A stretch of 64,000 nucleotides of DNA from positions 1,700,443,978 to 1,700,507,977 of the forward strand of contig OX336388.2 of assembly GCA_946902985.2 (NCBI GenBank), read 5' to 3'. Made by a program: the position numbers and the translations under genes. Within the stretch, counting starts at the first letter, position 1. Each line of letters starts with the position of its first letter. Shown in pieces: positions 9,469-20,243 of this stretch. The stretch is from Meconema thalassinum. Taxonomy: Eukaryota > Arthropoda > Insecta > Orthoptera > Tettigoniidae. The notes under the pieces are model-generated. The model did not search any database. It had not been told where the DNA came from and was given only the letters and a program-made list of their open reading frames with translations.

Positions 9469-11003
9469 CACGCCTACTATCAGTTGCACCTACTATAAAT
9501 CACGCTTACTATGAATCGCGCCAACTATCAATTGCGCCTACTATCAATCGCGCCTACTATCAATTACGTCTACTATCAATCACGCCTACTATCAATCACG
9601 TCTACTATAAATCGCGCTTACTATCAATTGCGCCTACTATCAATCGCGCCTACTATCAATTGCCTCTATTATAAATCGCGCCCATGTCAAATTGCACTTA
9701 CTATCAATCACGTCTACTATCAATCACGCCTACTAAGAATTGCGCCTACCATTAATCGCGCCTAATATCAATTGCGTCTTCTACCAATCGCGCCTACTAG
9801 GACATGACTTTTCATTAAACCAAAACATTTCCTTTTTTGTCAGCCTCTCACCCCTCCCATCAATCTAAGACGTCATAATCAGTCTTAAAGCAGGTCTAAA
9901 CCTGTATGACATGTCACGTGACAAAGTTAGGTTAGGGAAAGTTAGGTTATGTTAGGTGAGCTGAGGTTAAGTCTTTAAAAATCCCCTCTCTGCCATGTAC
10001 TTTGTGTAAACATTGACACTGTAACTTTGTGATATCAAAGGTGATCTGAGTCGCACCCATATCAATCACGTCTACTATCAATTACGCCTACTATCAATCA
10101 CACATACTATCAATTGCACCTACTATTAATTGCGCCTACTACCAATTGCATCTACAATAAATTGCGCCTACTATGAATCGCGTCTACTATCAATTACACC
10201 TACTATCAAATGTGCCTATTATAAATCACGCCTACTATCAATCACGTCTACTATCAATTGTGCGCCTACTATCAATTGTGCGCCTACTATCAATCGCGCC
10301 TACTATAAATCGCGCCAATGTCTAATTACGCTTACTATCAATCGCGCCTACTATCATTTGCGTCTACTATAAATCGCGCCCATGTCACATTGCGCCTACT
10401 ATCAATTACGCCTACTATCAATCGCGCCTACTACCAATCGCGCCTACTAAGACATGACTTTTCATTAAACGAAAACATTTCCTTGTTTGTCAGCCTCTCA
10501 CCCCTCCTATCTATCTATGACGGCATAATCAGTCTTAAAGCAAGTCTAAACTTGTAGAACATGTCACGTGAAAATGTTAGGTTCGGTAAAGTTAGATTAT
10601 GTTAGGTCAGCTGAGGTTAAGTCTTAAAATATCCCCTCTCTGCCTTATACTTGGTGTAAACATTGACACTGCAACATTGTGATATCAAAGATGATCTGAG
10701 TCGCGCCCATGTCAAATTGCGCCTACTATCAATCGCGCCTACTATCTATCACGCCTACTATCAATTGCATCTACTATCAATTGCGCCTACTATGAATTGC
10801 TCTTACTACAAATCACGCCTACTATCAATTGCGCCTACTATCAATCACGCCTAGTATCAATTGCGTCTACTATTAATCACGTCTACTATCAATTACGCCT
10901 ACTATCAATTGCGCCTACTACAAATCACACCTAATAGGACATGACGTTTAATTAAACTAAAACATTTCCTTTTTGCCAGCCTCTCACCCATCCCATCCGC
11001 AAA
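9469..11003. repeat. satellite-like array: 16-bp unit in three blocks with ~253-bp spacers
   Basis: The basic unit is close to caattgcgcctactat (16 bp) with variants at a few positions. Block 1 is 9469-9804, block 2 is 10058-10450, block 3 is 10704-10935. The spacers (9805-10057 and 10451-10703) are nearly identical and begin ggacatgacttttcattaaa; a third, truncated spacer follows block 3 to about 11003. Each spacer contains gttaggtta motifs close to the insect telomere repeat TTAGG and a GTCACGTGA palindrome. This makes a higher-order period of about 590-640 bp. The plus-strand ORFs inside (repeated YYQLRLLSIAP) come from the repeat period and are not genes. Confidence 0.92.
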
Positions 11004-11150
11004 ACGTGCTTGTATAAGCTGTGTATTTAAATTCAATATATACAATTAACAACTAAGTGTTCAGAACTAACATGTCTAGGGTATATATGGGATCCTCAGC
11101 AACAAATAAAAAAAATACTGTCTAACCTACGAGTGCACGGCCTTGTCAAA
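11004..11150. other. AT-rich flank left of BEL-2
   Basis: No gene seen. Joined with the sequence right of BEL-2 it would read ...aaactca/gtaagtatctg, a good 5' splice-site match (see findings). Confidence 0.3.
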
Positions 11151-11155
11151 CTCAG
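11151..11155. repeat. target-site duplication ctcag, left flank of BEL-2
   Basis: Five bases repeated exactly at 19205-19209 after the right LTR. Confidence 0.92.
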
Positions 11156-12419
11156 TGGAGAAAAGTTCTGCCCTAAAACTTCCCCATACGGGAGAACGCA
11201 TCAGGCGAGAGCCTGGACAAAATAACTACAATTGGTCAAGAAAATTAGACTGAAGCTGTGCGGGGTAGTGGGCATGAAATACATCACTAGAAACCCAATG
11301 TAGGTAACCACACATTAACAATTTTTATTTCTAATAATAAATTTATAACCAATAAACAAATTGCACTTAAGTGCTTATCACAGAAATGAATAATTATAAA
11401 TGGAACAAAGTGTGAGGGCCTGATGACAGAAACCCAGACTAAGGAAATGCCAATGAAACAAGCTTGCTTAATTCGAGAGAAGTTGAGCTTAACATTAAAA
11501 AATGCACCTTATAAAATAAAGAACCATAAAACTGATTAAGAGTGTAAGATAACTAGTATGATTTAAATTCTTCATAAAATTGAACTTATCTTCTCAAAGG
11601 GTTGAAGAGCCAGCTCCTTAAAAGTTCCAGCTAGCATAAGCGTTGATTAAGAAGTCCTCACAGTTTCTTCTGAAGGAAGCGTACATGGCCTAGAGATAAG
11701 TACACAATTGATAAAAAGGTCAGCTCTCTCTTCTTCTCTTGCGAAGGAATGACACTTATAGCGTCCAAGTGGTGAACCAGTAGCATTTTGGAAATTCGTT
11801 GGCGGCCGAAAGGACTGCAGCTACTTCGAAAGACGAATCAAAGTACCCCATCTAAGGTACGGCTTGAAGTGTACGACGGTTGGCAATTATTCTTGCCATC
11901 TTGAGCAATACGTCAGGGTGCAGATCTCGTGACGTAACTGCTAGGTAGCGTAGAGACTAGCGATGGTGTCATGAGATGCAGTAGCGGTGGCCAGCAGGTT
12001 GAAGTGATCAGAAGTGATGATTGATTAGAAGTGGTGAAGAACGCCAGCAAGTGGCGTCTTAAATAGTGATCATGGAACAATCTCGAAGCTGGAGATTGCC
12101 CGACCAGACAAAGACCTGCCATTGGTCGAACGAAAGTCAGGGTGACGTCAGTCGACCCTGCTCAGCAGACAGCAGATCAACCAGTAGATGCCCTGTATGT
12201 CGGGAGTGAGGACGCTTGAGGTAGCGAGCGACTGGAACACTCAAGGTGAGAACTATAATATCTATGAATAGGTGATTGATAACAAGATTATGCATATGGT
12301 TTAAGCAATTAATACATTTACAAAGAAATAATTACCATTCGGGGATCTCTGTAACAAGAAACAAAATTTGACCGAAAAATGGGCCAAGCTAAACATTGAA
12401 TGTATCACGAAAGTGATCA
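11156..12419 (-). repeat. BEL-2 3' LTR (left)
   Basis: 1264 bp, TG...CA. Partner of 17940-19204, almost equal in length. Confidence 0.93.
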
Positions 12420-12493
12420 TGCTCCGAGAACTCCGAATGAAAACAAACAAAAGAATCAGTCAAAGCAAAACATGGATAACAGACGAGGAGAAA

Positions 12494-12820
12494 CTAAGAC
12501 TCGAAAGGCAAAACAGAGATAGCAGATATGGGTCTAGTATGAAGACCTTTACTAGTTAAAACATCAACAACTCTGACGCGTTTATCATGGCCAAAGTGGC
12601 AGTGAATAACTCTGCCTAGGTTCCACTCGAGAGGCGGAGATGGGTCTCGAAGAAGAACCATGTCCCCCACTCGTACATCTGATTGAGGAAGCCGCCACTT
12701 CTCACGCCTATTTAGCAAGCTGAGATATTCTAACTTCCATCGGCGCCGAAAAGAACAGCGCAAAGATTCTACTTTTCTCCAAAAGATAGGTAGGTTAGGA
12801 TCACAGCGTAGAACCAGCAA
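12494..12820 (-). pseudogene. BEL-2 integrase C-terminal segment
   Basis: 108-codon open end of pol, colinear with the last part of 1837-2907 (shared VRVGDMVLLRDPSPPL). It follows a nonsense codon near 12949 and belongs to the same broken polyprotein. Confidence 0.85.
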
Positions 12821-13033
12821 AGGCGGAGTAGCAGCAAGCGAACAGCCAATCAGGAAGTGACTGGGTGTTAAAGGTAAAAGATCCTTAGGATCGTTTGAAA
12901 GAGGAGTCAGAGGTCTGGAATTTACAATACCTTCGACTTGAATAATTCAAGAGTTGAATTCCTCATAAGAAAGTATGGTAGGACCAAGGGTTTTCTTAAG
13001 CTGTCTTTTAGTAAGTTTGATGCAGGACTCCCA

Positions 13034-13297
13034 TCAGCCCCCATGATGGGGAGCATAAGGAGGGGTGAAATGCCATTTGAAACCTTTAGAATAGGAAAAG
13101 TTGGAAATTTTTTCTTTAGCAGAAGGGGAGCTTAACACTTTTTTCCAGAGATCAGAAGCGCTTACAAAAATTTTTGCATTGTCTGAAAAGACTTCAGATG
13201 GGACACCCCTTCTAGCAGAAAATCTAGAAAAGGCGGCCAAAAAGTAAGATACAGAAGCGTTCGTAACCAACTCAAGGTGGATAGCTCCCGTCACCAT
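13034..13297 (-). pseudogene. BEL-2 integrase core segment
   Basis: 87-codon stretch holding the second catalytic Asp (SDNAKIF) and the PPYAPHHGG motif. It stops one codon before the WES that supplies the catalytic Glu in BEL-1. A C-to-T type change creates the stop. Confidence 0.85.
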
Positions 13298-13326
13298 ACA
13301 TACAAATAACGAGATGTAAAATTCAC

Positions 13327-14118
13327 CTAAGATTTTGCGCTTAGATGAAGAGGGATTGGTCTGATATACGTAAGGACCAGCGTAATTGATCCCAGTAAGA
13401 GCGAAGGGCTTACTAGGTCTGAACGAAATGGAGGTAAATTACCCATAATCTGCGTGGCGGGCCGTGGTTTAACCTTAAAGCAAGGTATACACTTTTTGAC
13501 AACAGAAGAAACCTCATGAACGCCATTGATGATCCAGTAGAGTTCACGAATTAGACAGAGCAAGGTGCGAGTGCCAGCATGAAGGTGTTTATAATGAAAC
13601 TTTTTTATTATAAGGGTAGTGATAGGATGCTTTGAAGGAAGGAGGATGGGATGCTTTTTCTCATCCTCACAACTAGACATAGCTAATCTTCCATCCACAC
13701 GTATTATGCCGTCCTGGTGTAGAAAAGGAGTGAGTGGTGAAAGCCTGCTAGACTTGGGCAAATCTTTACCACTTATAAGAGCTTGCTTTTCAGGAGCAAA
13801 TACTTCCTGCTGAACAAGTAACAAAATCTTGCAAGTAGCAAATTCTAACTCTACTCTGGTGAGAAAGGGTTGAGGCTTCAATGGTTGATCAATTACTAAA
13901 TATTTCCATCGGAAGATATAAGACACTACACGAATCAATTTATCAAATGAAGAGTATCTATGAAAAAGGTTAGTAGAAGTAGAAGTAAGATGCGACGTGA
14001 CAGGGTCATTACGGGCATCAGGTATTTCTTCTGCAAATTGATTAGCTAAGCGAGGCCAGCACGTTGATTCCTGACTTAGCCAAGGTGGACCATTCCAGTA
14101 CAGGTCTGAGGAAATCAA
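13327..14118 (-). pseudogene. BEL-2 pre-integrase zinc domain and integrase start
   Basis: 263 codons. It contains the H2C2 zinc-binding set (KHLHAGTRTLLCL... KKCIPCF), which is intact here and damaged in BEL-1, followed by the conserved PRPATQIMGNLPP linker. The frame is lost near 13418, where one base is missing relative to BEL-1, so the last residues are spurious. Confidence 0.87.
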
Positions 14119-14390
14119 TTTTCAGGCGTGCAACCACGTGATATTATATCCGCGGGGTTTTCACGGCTAGGAACATGTCTCCATTGTTCAGAATGAGAGA
14201 CTTCATGAATCTTAAAAACGCGATTTGCCACCAAGGTATTCCAATGAGAAGAAGGCTTGGAAATCCAAGCTAATACAATAGAAGAATCGCTCAAAAAAAA
14301 TGTGCGGGAAAATTTTAACTTTAAACTGACATTTAGTTTAGTAGCTAATTCTGTTGCCATTAAAGCAGAGCATAATTCTAATCTCGGCAA
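14115..14390 (-). pseudogene. BEL-2 RNase H C-terminal segment
   Basis: 91 codons ending PADIISRGCTPEN then TGA. It carries the second half of the RNase H (LSDSSIVLAWI), complete here and frameshifted in BEL-1. The terminal TGA lies in an AAAATTGA context at exactly the site where BEL-1 also goes out of frame. Confidence 0.85.
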
Positions 14391-14420
14391 TGATACCGTT
14401 TTAAGTGGAGCAACTTTTGA

Positions 14421-14843
14421 TTAAGCGCACACTAAATTAGAAAATCCAGGGAAAGTGGCTGAGGAACGTCCTACTATGTATGCACAACAGCCATAAGCCC
14501 GTTCTGAACTATCAGAAAATACATGCAGGTCATACTGCTGGTATAAGGGATTAGAAATTAAAAGGCGGGGTATAGAAACCTTGGAGAGATCCAGCAAACT
14601 GCTGCGATACTCTAACCATTCTTCTACAAGAGGAAGGGGGAGATTTTCATCCCAGTCTGATTTTAATGACCAAAGCTTTTGCAAGAACATTTTTGCAACA
14701 ATAACTATAGGAGCAATATATTGCAAAGGATCAAAGATCTTTGCGATTTCTGACAGAACTTGTCTCTTAGTTACAGGGGGAGATTCTGAGAAATGTACCT
14801 GATAAGAGAAGGTATCAGAAGAAGGACACCAAAAAACACCCAA
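14421..14843 (-). pseudogene. BEL-2 RT connection and RNase H N-terminal segment
   Basis: 140 codons colinear with residues ~938-1077 of BEL-1 (VFSDSSERAYGCCAYI). It ends in TAA where BEL-1 has AAA (Lys). Confidence 0.88.
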
Positions 14844-14939
14844 TGCTTTTACGGCTGCTTCATCAGCAGGAATAGCAACAAATTCATCAGCTGGGACCTC
14901 TGATGAAAATTTTGATATAAATTCAGTAGAATTTGAAGT

Positions 14940-15914
14940 TCATTTATGGAGCGGAAAACCACCTCCTAGGAGCAGGGATTTCAAATCTTCGCACACAAGG
15001 AGTGCTTCAGAAATATTAGGGAAAGAGCACAAGAAATCGTCAACATAAAATGCCGTTTTTAATGACTCAGAGGCCAAAGGATGATACAGATGACCATCTT
15101 GCTCGGCTAACATGAGGAGAGACCGAATCGCAAGAAAGGCTGAAGGCTTCAGGCCATATGTCACAGTCTTCAATCTAAATATCTTTATGGGTTTGGAACT
15201 CTTATCGCGCCACAATATTCTTTGCAGATCTTGCTGCTCAGAATTTTCGTGAATCTGCCGGTACATCTGCTTAATATCTGAGATTACAGCAATAGGAAAC
15301 CGTCGAAAATTAAGCAAAACAGAGGTGAGATCTGTTTGAATCGCGGGACCACATTGCAAGGTATCATTTAAAGAGACTCCATTGGAATCTGGTGATGAGC
15401 CATTGAAAACTACTCTTATATTGTCTTGTGTTAAGGATTTTTTCCATACCGGGTGATGATTTAGATAAACTATTTCATTTAAAGGATGATCAATTTCTTC
15501 TGATTTAGAAATTACCTCCATGTGATTGGATGATTCGTATTCCTCCATAAAGGAAGCGTACTGAGTTTTAACAGAAGCATCTTGTTTGAACCGATTTTCA
15601 ATAGCAAATAGTGCCCTAAGTGCTCTGGAATGCGAGCCCGTAATGGCGGGAGGATTAGGAATACGTGGAAGAGTTACTATAAATCTGCCTTCAGCAGTAC
15701 GGACAGTGGTTTCCTTGTATAACTTTTCACAAATTTCGTTAGAAGAGGAAGAAGTAGCCTGAACATTCTCAAGATCCCAGAACTTGGTTAGCTCTTGACT
15801 CAAATCGGTACCAACAAAATAACAATTCGATACAGTTTGAATAGGATTACGGTATATTTGGCCAGTAGCGATCCAACCAAAATCAATTTCCATGGAAGAA
15901 AACATTAGGAGCAA
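14940..15914 (-). pseudogene. BEL-2 reverse transcriptase segment
   Basis: 324 codons with the RT core, including SDIKQMYRQI and AFYVDDFL. It ends in TGA where BEL-1 has Trp (LHNWTS). The upstream boundary is a one-base gain near 15893. Confidence 0.9.
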
Positions 15915-16899
15915 TTTTTACTTTATTGGAATGAAGACATTGCCAAAATACGCTTGAGCTGAAAAGAAGCTCTACGGGCGAAGCTCTGTTGAAATGAGGG
16001 TCAGCTAGCTGGACAAAATTCGGGATATTCCAACTTTGAATAGGATAAGAAGTGCCAGGAATATTGTTGCCTATGGACTTGATAATCAAACAATCTAATT
16101 GCAACTGCGTACCAAGATTATTAGAGTCCTTCAGATCCACTTTAGCAAAGCTTAAGGATTGCGATTTAGAGCAGTTTATTCCTGTAACCTCTATTGAGGT
16201 AGGATGTTTTGGGAGGCCTAACTTTTGTACCAAAGATTCATTAATAAAATTGTTGGTAGCGGCATTGTCTAATAATCCCCTGACAGATACCCATTTCCCG
16301 TGAGAATTTTTCAGTAGAACCTGCACGGTAGATAATAAAACCTGGACTTTGCCAAGCGAGGTAGAACTTTGAGCATACGACTGCGCACTATTTTGAGAAG
16401 TCTCAAAATTAGACTTGGTATTGGAACTGCTTGGTCCTGATAACCGTGATCTTTCATGTCTGTGCAAAAGGGAATGGTGTCTAGCCTTACAATGAAAGCA
16501 TAAACGTTGTGAACGGAAATTGTTTAACATATGCGTTCCTGACAAACAGTTGAAACAATGTTTTTTGTTCGTAATGAACTTTCGTCTTTCATCTACTGAT
16601 AAAGATTTAAATTCATCACAATTGTATAAATTATGCGATTGCTGACACAGACCGCACGTTTGCATTTGGTTAGGTACCCGATCATCAACAGGAACAGCCT
16701 GTGATCTTAAAATTCTTTGATTAGAACTGCTAACCTTATCTATTGAGAAGGCTTTTGAATCTGAACTACTAGTTTTTTGATTAGCTATGGCGGAAAAGAC
16801 TTGGCCTCTAGCCTTCAAAAAGTTAATAATCGCCTCATAAGTGCATTGCAAATTCTGGGAAAGTTCTGTTTCCCAGGCTTTTAATGTATTTGCATCCAA
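15883..16899 (-). pseudogene. BEL-2 gag C-terminus, zinc knuckles and protease
   Basis: 338 codons. The knuckle pattern matches BEL-1, but the second knuckle reads MLNNF instead of MLNNC, losing a zinc ligand. The protease active-site region again reads LLDNAATNNF. Confidence 0.88.
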
Positions 16900-16919
16900 T
16901 CTTGCAGAAATGAGGTGAA

Positions 16920-17654
16920 CTAGAAATAAATCCCATGATTTACAGGTTGGTTTAAATTGGACAATGCTCTGACGTGTAGCTCTACAGTGTCAATCAACTT
17001 ACGAAGTGATAAACTGTTATCTGCTTGCACGTTAGGTAACTCGAATAAGCTTTGTATATGGCGTTGAATAGATAAACGAATGTTCCCATATCTATCCTTA
17101 AGAAGATTCAGAGCAACTTCATAGTTATCACTGGTCAAAGAAAGTGCTTGGATCAGGTTAAGTGCGTTGCCTTGAACTGCCAGACGCAAGTAGTGAAATT
17201 TTTGAATTACTGGTATAGAAGTATTCTCATGTACTAAAGAATTGAATAATTCAAAAAATGGCTCCCATTCTATGTCCTTACCAGTGAATTTGGGTATTTC
17301 TAATTTGGGTAATATAATGCGTGAAGAAGATGTAGAAGATGCTGCAGAAGTTTGATCTTCTTGTTTTTCTTTTAAAGTTAAAGCCCTAATAAGCTGTTTA
17401 GCTTCAGCAAATCCCTGATAGTATAATTTTTCAATTTCCAACCTATCACTTTGCTGGTCCGGATGCTGAGTTTCTATACTGCATTGTATCTCATCATATT
17501 TCTCAAAGGCTTGTTCATAATTCTTAAGCCTCTGCGAAATTATGTCAAGATTACGCTCTTGGGGTTCAAGCTCCATTAAGAAAGTACGAAACCGTGTGAG
17601 CTTGCCCTTACAGGAGGCTCTGGCGTTGCTGAGTTTTTCATCAAGGTTAGGCAT
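16920..17654 (-). pseudogene. BEL-2 gag N-terminal segment
   Basis: 244 codons beginning MPNLDEKLSNARASCKGK, the true gag start. It covers the DUF1759-like region to LNQPVNH, where one base is missing (cccatgattt against cccagtgattt in BEL-1). Confidence 0.9.
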
Positions 17655-17921
17655 GTTAAAAGTTGTTTGTTACTCACGTCAATATTGTGACTTCGAGTAC
17701 TGGAAGCCAGAGGATGACAGCTTGCTAGGTAGTAAGGTTTAGTCTGATGCGGAAGAAACCGGCTTAGCTTACGTTTCTCTCCTCCTCTGCTGAACATGCG
17801 CCTCAGGCTGAAACTTACAATGTGAATTAGTGTTGAAATACAATGAACAAAAATTGTTAATGTGAAATTCAAGATATGAAACTTGTAACATTCCCAGGGT
17901 GCAATAGATATGTTTCCTGGG

Positions 17922-17933
17922 GGTGAGGCACCA
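17922..17933 (-). promoter_or_regulatory. BEL-2 primer-binding-site candidate
   Basis: Minus-strand TGGTGCCTCACC, 6 nt inside the 5' LTR, identical to that of BEL-1. Confidence 0.6.
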
Positions 17934-17939
17934 AAAATA

Positions 17940-19204
17940 TGGAGAAAAGTTCTGCCCTAAAACTTCCCCATACGGGAGAACGCATCAGGCGAGAGACTGG
18001 ACAAAATAACTACAATTGGTCAAGAAAATTAGACTGAAGCGGTGCGGGGTAGTGGGCTTGAAATACATCACTAGAAACCCAATTTAGGTAACCACACATT
18101 AACAATTTTTATTTCTAATAATAAATTTATAACCAATAAACAAATTGCACTTAAGTGCTTATCACAGAAATGAATAATTATAAATGGAACAAAGTGTGAG
18201 GGCCTGATGACAGAAACCCAGACTAAGGAAATGCCAATGAAACAAGCTTGCTTAATTCGAGAGAAGTTGAGCTTAACATAAAAAAATGACCCTATAAAAA
18301 AGAACCATAAAACTGATTAAGAGTGTAAGATAACTAGTATGATTTAAATTCTTCATAAAATAGAACTTATCTTCTCAAAGGGTTGAAGAGCCAGCTCCTT
18401 AAAAGTTCCAGCTAGCATAAGCGTTGATTAAGAAGTCCTCACAGTTTCTTCTGAAGGAGGCGTACATGGCCTAGAGATAAGTACACAATTGATAAAAAAA
18501 AAGGTCAGCTCTCTCTTCTTCTCTTGCGAAGGAATGACACTTATAGCGTCCAAGTGGTGAACCAGTAGCATTTTGGAAATTCGTTGGCGGCCGAAAGGAC
18601 TGCAGCTACTTCGAAAGACGAATCAAAGTACCCCATCTAAGGTACGGCTTGAAGAGTACGACGGTTGGCAATTATTCTTGCCATCTTGAGCAATACGTCA
18701 GGGTGCAGATCTCGTGACGTAACTGCTAGGTAGCGTAGAGACTAGCGATGGTGTCATGAGATGCAGTAGCGGTGACCAGCAGGTTGAAGTGATCAGAAGT
18801 GATGATTGATCAGAAGTGGTGAAGAACGCCAGCAAGTGGCGTCTTAAATAGTGATCATGGAACAATCTCGAAGCTGGAGATTGCCCGACCAGACAAAGAC
18901 CTGCCATTGGTCGAACGAAAGTCAGGGTGACGTCAGTCGACCCTGCTCAGCAGACAGCAGATCAACCAGTAGATGCCCTGTATGTCGGGAGTGAGGACGC
19001 TTGAGGTTGCGAGCGACTGGAACACTCAAGGTGAGAACTATAATATCTATGAATAGGTGATTGATAACAAGATTACGCATACGGTTTAAGCAATTAATAC
19101 ATTTACAAAGAAATAATTACCATTCGGGGATCTCGGTAACAAGAAACAAAATTTGACCGACAAATGGGCCAAGCTAAACATTGAAAGTATCACGAAAGTG
19201 ATCA
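17940..19204 (-). repeat. BEL-2 5' LTR (right)
   Basis: 1265 bp, TG...CA, followed by the duplication ctcag at 19205-19209. Confidence 0.93.
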
Positions 19205-19209
19205 CTCAG
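19205..19209. repeat. target-site duplication ctcag, right flank of BEL-2
   Basis: Exact copy of 11151-11155. Confidence 0.92.
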
Positions 19210-19469
19210 TAAGTATCTGTTAACCTTAACTAGCGTATAAGAATATTGTCAGTTGACTACTGCCTGTTACAGTGTTCACATCGCGAAAGACCGTCTCACC
19301 TACCAGTCTCCAGCCTTGTCATACGCAATAAGCATCTGTTGGCGGAAAACAACATCCATAAATCTTGACATTTAGGAAAGTGTGTATGTGTGTGTGCGTG
19401 TAAATCACTTGTAATCTAAAAATTGTTCATGTGACTTTACTAAAATTTAATTCATATGCATTAGTTGAT
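19210..19469. other. non-coding stretch before the FLYWCH exon
   Basis: Starts taagtatctg and has a short GT/GC run near 19380-19402. It could be intron; ttag just before 19465 fits a 3' splice site. Confidence 0.3.
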
Positions 19470-19529
19470 ATGGAAGTCTCAACAACCAGTCATGGCAAGC
19501 CATGCGTCTTCTATAAAGGACGTACATAT
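19470..19529 (+). pseudogene. FLYWCH zinc-finger coding sequence, 5' part
   Basis: From the ATG at 19470 the frame encodes MEVSTTSHGKPCVFYKGRTY, the start of a FLYWCH finger (aromatic F-Y-x-G-x-x-Y). It is cut at 19529 by the Gypsy element. The frame continues without a gap at 26168 once one copy of the duplicated ATAT is removed. The frame is also open a few codons upstream of the ATG, so an upstream exon with an acceptor at ttag is possible. Confidence 0.72.
19526..19529. repeat. target-site duplication atat, left flank of Gypsy element
   Basis: ATAT at 19526-19529 recurs at 26164-26167. A 4-bp AT-rich duplication is typical of Gypsy integrases. Confidence 0.8.
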
Positions 19530-20206
19530 TGTTACGTGCCACCCCCCTAGTGGCACTTTTGTTAACTGGATTACGGTGGGTTGAAGCACAACACAGGTCG
19601 TTCATTTAAATGAAATAATTAACTATATTGCGGCCAGAACATACACCACTCATCAGCAATTACAGACAATTAGAACCTTACTCCAGTCTCCTCAAGTCTC
19701 TTCCTTGAGCGCTCTTGCCCCTTTCACTTGTCAACAAACCACAGAAGTTAAACCGTCGTAATGAGTCCGGTGGCCTTGACAGAAACTACCTGCCCCTCTT
19801 CTTCATGTACACCAACTATAGTTACTTACGGTAATCCGCTACCCGCTGTTTCGCTGTCCACAAGCTGGGGAAACAATGTCACTGGATTTCATAACTCGCA
19901 CGGCACTTCGTCACCACACTTCAGTCGCACTCGCTCAAAAACACACACCCACAGAAAACTCGGTCCCCTCACTGTTGAAGCCGCTTATATAGCAGGCTGG
20001 TGACTCAATGAATTCTAGAATCGTCCAGGACACACGGCTTCTCGACATTTCCTTCGCTGGCGGGGTCACGAACATTCTGGACCATCCCTTTGTCCTAGTA
20101 GCCCTGTTGCATAAGGCGCACGCAATACTCGAGGCAAGGCACAGCTTAGCCCTGGGGCAGTTGTGACTCATGCGGCGAGCGATGACACAAACTCACAGCC
20201 GTAACA
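19530..20206 (-). repeat. Gypsy 3' LTR (left)
   Basis: 677 bp, TGTTACG...CGTAACA, with an inverted TGTTAC terminus. A minus-strand TATA (TATATAAGC) lies near 19984-19992. Confidence 0.95.
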
Positions 20207-20221
20207 CCACCCCCCTTCCTA
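20207..20221 (-). promoter_or_regulatory. Gypsy polypurine tract
   Basis: Minus-strand AGGAAGGGGGGTGG abuts the 3' LTR; this is the plus-strand DNA priming site. Confidence 0.8.
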
Positions 20222-20243
20222 AAAGGCTGATCGTCCCGATCAA

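Larger units (their letters stand above)
11156..19204 (-). mobile_element. BEL-2: full-length BEL/Pao element, heavily mutated
   Basis: Same orientation and gene order as BEL-1, with LTRs at 11156-12419 and 17940-19204 and a perfect 5-bp duplication ctcag. The internal region is almost identical to that of BEL-1, yet the distal parts of the LTRs differ (BEL-2 reads catcaggcgagagcctgg where BEL-1 reads gaagtaggtttaaactt). I see at least eight lesions in coding: a one-base loss near 16935, a one-base gain near 15893, TGA at 14940, TAA at 14421, the junction break near 14115 shared with BEL-1, a one-base loss near 13418, a stop at 13034 and a TGA near 12949. Confidence 0.95.

Noticed and set aside
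9511..10854. Plus-strand ORFs rich in YYQSRLLSI repeats
   Set aside because: They are produced by the 16-bp satellite, whose period keeps frames open; no gene signals.
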